Assembly (NCBI GenBank): GCA_030044775.1
Contig: JASICF010000145.1
Location: 1-14,245, forward strand
DNA length: 14,245 nucleotides
Reading direction: 5' to 3'
Source: Candidatus Sulfotelmatobacter sp.
Lineage (GTDB): Bacteria > Acidobacteriota > Terriglobia > Terriglobales > Acidobacteriaceae
This document shows, in pieces, positions 11,725 through 14,245 of the stretch (the stretch's first letter is position 1; every line of letters begins with the position of its first letter). The translations under genes were made by a program, and so were the position numbers. A model generated the notes under the pieces. The model did not search any database and was not told where the DNA came from. It saw nothing but the letters and a program-made list of their open reading frames with translations.

Positions 11725-12228
11725 ATGCGTCACAAAGTAGCAGGCTACAAACTCGGACGAAACACCGCGCATCGCCGCTCGCTGCTGCGTAACCTGGTCA
11801 CATCGGTGATCGTGGAAGAGCGGATAGAAACCACCGTTCCCAAAGCCAAAGCTGCGCGTCCGATTGTCGAAAAAATGATCACTCTCGGCAAGCGCGGCGA
11901 TCTCGCCGCGCGGCGGCTGGCCGCTTCCTACCTGATGACCGACGAAGCCCTGGTCAAGCTATTCGATACGATCGGGCCCCGCTTCGGCGATCGCGAAGGG
12001 GGATATACGCGCATCATCCGTACCGGTTGGAACAAAGGCGACGGCGCCGACAAGGCTTTTCTCGAACTGCTGGGTAGCGAAAAAGTTCTCGACGAAAAGC
12101 GCGAGAAGCGCGCCGAGGTTCGCGCCAAGAAGGCCGCCGAGGCTAAGAAAGCCATGGAAGAAGCCGAGGCACAGGCGCAGGCTCAAGGTGAGGCCGCACC
12201 CGCGAAAGAAGAAGATAAGAAAGAATAG
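11725..12228 (+). CDS. rplQ: 50S ribosomal protein L17
   Basis: L17 lies near the polypeptide exit site of the 50S subunit. It has 167 residues against the usual ~120-130. The family core is at 1-120: MRHKVAGYKLGRNTAHRRSLLRNLVTSVIVEERIETT, then KAKAARPIVEKMITLGKRGD and GGYTRIIRTGWNKGDGADKAFLELLG. Residues from about 123 on form a Lys/Ala/Glu-rich, probably helical or disordered tail ending A-K-E-E-D-K-K-E. GGGGA at 11713-11717 is a fair ribosome binding site. It is the last gene of the ribosomal block. Confidence 0.96.
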   Translation: MRHKVAGYKLGRNTAHRRSLLRNLVTSVIVEERIETTVPKAKAARPIVEKMITLGKRGDLAARRLAASYLMTDEALVKLFDTIGPRFGDREGGYTRIIRTGWNKGDGADKAFLELLGSEKVLDEKREKRAEVRAKKAAEAKKAMEEAEAQAQAQGEAAPAKEEDKKE

Positions 12229-12335
12229 CTGGGCGATGCCGCCGAAGTTGTTTGATTTTAGGCAGACACGGCAATTGCCCCCTTGGAAGCTTCTACAGAA
12301 AGCTTTCGCTGCTCGTCTTGTATCCTATTTTCCAC

Positions 12336-12542
12336 TCACCGACCTGCCCGCACCTTCCTGACGTAGCAGTGATCGTGAACCGGATTCCCGTTTTCATCGA
12401 CTTTGCACTGTTCCAGTTTCACGGCCTTGCCGCAGATTGAGCACTCGCTCTCGCGTGAAACTGAGATCATCTTTTCTCTCTGCGCAACCTTCCTCGCGAC
12501 TTCTACCGGAACCTCTTCGAACTTGAGATTTGATGCTGACAT
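12336..12542 (-). CDS. Small zinc-finger-like hypothetical protein
   Basis: This 68-residue protein is convergent to rplQ. After a charged N-terminal half, the C-terminal half has C34-S-I-C37-G-K, C46, then G-x-P-V-H56-D-H58-C59-Y. The CxxCgk ... dengxPvHdhCy layout resembles a half LIM or treble-clef zinc finger, so binding of one zinc ion is likely. AGGGAG on the minus strand (complement of 12551-12556), eight bases before the ATG, strongly supports the start. I do not recognise a named family or function. There is no partner gene on the same strand in the window. Confidence 0.7.
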   Translation of the reverse strand: MSASNLKFEEVPVEVARKVAQREKMISVSRESECSICGKAVKLEQCKVDENGNPVHDHCYVRKVRAGR

Positions 12543-12752
12543 AGAACTTGCTCCCTAAAGCCAGCGTAGCAACGAACGAAGTCTACGGGTAAATTCTTTA
12601 GGGCCACGCTTCCCGCATTCTTCGCGTAAATCAACGCGTGGAAACGATTGATTTTGCATGGCTTAAGGGTGGAACTGCCGTTTCGCTACGCATCGATGCG
12701 AAGAAGGAAAATTAATTTGCGCTTGCATTGATGATAGTTTAGTGATACGTTA

Positions 12753-12781
12753 GTGGCACGGTTGCATTAGTTTACTTTAAT
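12753..12781 (+). promoter_or_regulatory. Candidate promoter for the 12818 gene
   Basis: GTGGCA (12753-12758, 4 of 6 to TTGACA) and TTTAAT (12776-12781, 5 of 6 to TATAAT) are 17 bp apart. Transcription would start near 12788, giving a leader of about 30 nt with a GAGGAGG ribosome binding site. The surrounding 12543-12817 stretch is AT-richer than the ribosomal block and also holds small dyads (CCACGC at 12604 with GCGTGG at 12636; AAATCAA at 12628 with TTGATTT at 12648). It is also the upstream region of the divergent minus-strand gene. Confidence 0.4.
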
Positions 12782-12817
12782 GTCTGAATACTTTGAAGCG
12801 AACGAGGAGGGCCGGCG

Positions 12818-13120
12818 ATGAGCGGCAAACGCATTCACCCGCCTATGAACTTCAAAACCATGGCGGTTCCCGATGTTCCCCAGGGACGGAACGGGAAACA
12901 CAAGCACGTCGTCTCGCGCATTCTGTCCGATCTCGATCAGGTGATCGAGGGGCGCGCCTTGAAGATTCCGCTGGCGGACTTAGCGGAAAGCAAAGAGAAA
13001 GTGCGATCGGCGTTGAACCGGGCGACGCGCAAGGCTGGACTCGACGTGGCAACCGCGAGTGACGAAGATTTCCTGTACGTGTGGAACGAAAAGGCGAAGC
13101 ACGATGGACCGCTCAAGTAA
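12818..13120 (+). CDS. Hypothetical protein, 100 residues
   Basis: No family is recognised. The start is well supported by GAGGAGG (12806-12812), five bases before ATG. The N-terminal third is basic and Pro/Gly-containing; the rest (about 33-90) looks mainly helical, with SRILSDLDQVIEG, a Lys/Glu-rich stretch around 56-63 and SALNRATRKAGLDVATASDE. No signal peptide, membrane segment or Cys pairs are present. The helical body with basic patches could bind nucleic acid, but that is only a guess. It has its own candidate promoter and stands apart from the ribosomal genes. Confidence 0.7.
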   Translation: MSGKRIHPPMNFKTMAVPDVPQGRNGKHKHVVSRILSDLDQVIEGRALKIPLADLAESKEKVRSALNRATRKAGLDVATASDEDFLYVWNEKAKHDGPLK

Positions 13121-13200
13121 GCACAACGATCTCCGTTCCGAACCGGCAGCCTCGGAAGATTAGAGCTGCTGAAAAAGCGCCTGAGATTGTGCGCTACGAA

Positions 13201-13229
13201 TTGACTTGCCCCGCCTGGCCACGTAAGAT
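13201..13229 (+). promoter_or_regulatory. Candidate promoter for the kinase gene, leaderless layout
   Basis: TTGACT (13201-13206, 5 of 6 to consensus) and TAAGAT (13224-13229, 4 of 6) have the ideal 17-bp spacing. The expected transcription start, six to nine bases after the -10 box, falls at 13235-13239, on or just before the ATG. This explains the absence of a Shine-Dalgarno sequence. Confidence 0.55.
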
Positions 13230-13238
13230 TCCGCACGA

Positions 13239-14245
13239 ATGATCGGCCGGACTATCTCGCACTACCGCATTCTGGAAAAACTTGGCGGTGGGGGCATGGG
13301 GGTGGTCTTCAAGGCGGAGGACACCGAACTGGGCCGCTTCGTCGCGCTGAAGTTTCTGCCTGACGACATGGCTCACGACGAGCCTGCCCTCGAACGCTTC
13401 CGCCGGGAAGCGCGTGCTGCGTCTGCGCTGAACCATTCCAACATTTGCACGATCTACGAAATCGGAAACCACGACGGCCAATCGTTCATTGCGATGGAGT
13501 ATCTGGACGGCTCCACGCTGAAGCACCTTATCGGTCCAAGGCCCATGGAGACCGATCGTCTGCTGGGACTGGGCATCGAAGTAGCTGACGCACTGGATGC
13601 CGCGCACAGCAAGGGAATCGTCCATCGCGATATCAAGCCGGCGAATATTTTCGTTTCCAAGCGCGGCCACGCGAAGATTCTAGATTTCGGGCTCGCGAAA
13701 ATGGGTGTGCGGGCAAGCTCGGTCAGCGGCGACTCACAAACCCTGGCCGATGCGGCGCGGCTCGATCTCACCAGCCCTGGCACGGCGCTGGGGACCGTCG
13801 CCTACATGTCTCCCGAACAGGTGCGCGGCAAAGAACTCGACGGGCGCACCGATCTTTTTTCCTTCGGAGTTGTTCTCTATGAGATGGCGACGGGAATCCT
13901 GCCGTTTCGCGGCGAGACTCCGGGAGTCATCACCGAAGCGATTTTGAATCGCGCTCCCGCCCCGGCGATTCGGTTGAATCCCGACATGCCTCCCGAGCTC
14001 GAGCGGATCATCGCCAAGCTGCTCGAAAAAGATATCGAGTTGCGCTACCAGAGTGCCGCTGAAGTACGAACCGATCTGAGGCGGCTTAAAAGGCAGCAGG
14101 ATTCTTCGCGTATTTCTTCTCCCGTTGGGCCGGAAACGGCGACCGGATCGTCCGCGGGCGGCTCCGCATCTGCTGTGCAGGCCGCGCCATCGTCCGGAAT
14201 CAGTTCATCGGGCATCAAGGCGGTTCCCGAGGTCCGGCCCCGGAG
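13239..14245 (+). CDS. Hanks-type serine/threonine protein kinase, N-terminal part
   Basis: The first 335 residues are visible, and the gene runs off the window. It phosphorylates Ser/Thr of unknown targets. The kinase domain (about 9-275) is complete: the Gly loop GGGGMG (16-21) with V23, the VALK Lys K38, alpha-C Glu E57, the catalytic HRDIKPAN (129-136), DFG (149-151), and SPE in place of APE in MSPEQVRG. A Ser/Gly/Ala/Pro-rich linker follows from about 285. Acidobacterial kinases that open MIGxTISHYRILEKLGGGGMG usually continue into TolB/WD40 or TPR sensor repeats after such a linker; the C-terminal part is not seen here. No transmembrane segment is seen so far. It has its own promoter candidate. 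Confidence 0.95.
   Translation, partial: MIGRTISHYRILEKLGGGGMGVVFKAEDTELGRFVALKFLPDDMAHDEPALERFRREARAASALNHSNICTIYEIGNHDGQSFIAMEYLDGSTLKHLIGPRPMETDRLLGLGIEVADALDAAHSKGIVHRDIKPANIFVSKRGHAKILDFGLAKMGVRASSVSGDSQTLADAARLDLTSPGTALGTVAYMSPEQVRGKELDGRTDLFSFGVVLYEMATGILPFRGETPGVITEAILNRAPAPAIRLNPDMPPELERIIAKLLEKDIELRYQSAAEVRTDLRRLKRQQDSSRISSPVGPETATGSSAGGSASAVQAAPSSGISSSGIKAVPEVRPR

Noticed and set aside
12229..12335. Terminator between rplQ and the convergent gene
   Set aside because: AAGCTT dyads near 12288-12307 form only a weak stem, with no T-run directly behind it, so I could not support a terminator.
12252..12440. 62-codon + strand frame after rplQ
   Set aside because: It overlaps the antisense zinc-finger gene, which has far better start signals; the frame shows no recognisable motif.

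Overview
The window is the downstream half of a bacterial S10-spc-alpha ribosomal protein supercluster, followed by a short accessory tail. All genes from the window start to 12228 read on the + strand: the 3' end of rpsQ, then rplN, rplX, rplE, rpsN, rpsH, rplF, rplR, rpsE, rpmD, rplO, secY, adk, map, infA, rpmJ, rpsM, rpsK, rpsD, rpoA and rplQ. The organism is most likely an Acidobacteriota member of the Terriglobia/Koribacter type. This is inferred from the moderately high GC, a PASTA-free kinase of the style that is abundant in that phylum, spacers full of palindromes, and the lineage-like lysine/alanine-rich extensions on L5, S11 and L17. No rRNA or other marker is present to prove it.

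Layout. Positions 1-5099 hold the spc genes. secY overlaps rplO by one base and is followed by adk, map, infA and rpmJ (5099-8721). The alpha genes rpsM, rpsK, rpsD, rpoA and rplQ occupy 8733-12228. Together they supply both ribosomal subunits, initiation factor IF1, the RNA polymerase alpha subunit, the SecY channel, N-terminal methionine removal and adenylate balance. After rplQ come a convergent 68-residue zinc-finger-like protein (12336-12542, minus strand), an unrecognised 100-residue protein (12818-13120) and the N-terminal 335 residues of a Hanks-type Ser/Thr kinase that runs off the window.

The unusual part is the spacers. Instead of being tightly packed, at least a dozen ribosomal spacers of roughly 60-160 nt carry degenerate tandem arrays with a strict 7- or 8-base period. 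Most are arranged as two inverted arms that can fold into an mRNA hairpin. The unit differs from spacer to spacer, but both arms of one spacer share the same period, and two vocabularies recur in distant spacers. Several genes directly behind these arrays have no clear Shine-Dalgarno sequence. A second family of short palindromes (GGTTCCTC...GGAAYGAC type) lies in two other spacers. A related palindrome sits between two 36-nt copies of the infA start region and creates an upstream ORF that overlaps the infA start as ATGA.

Other points: rpsD starts at TTG behind a strong Shine-Dalgarno sequence and a hairpin with a T-run. The kinase has a good promoter placed so that its mRNA would be almost leaderless. 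S4, S14, L24, L36 and adenylate kinase all carry the zinc-binding Cys form.
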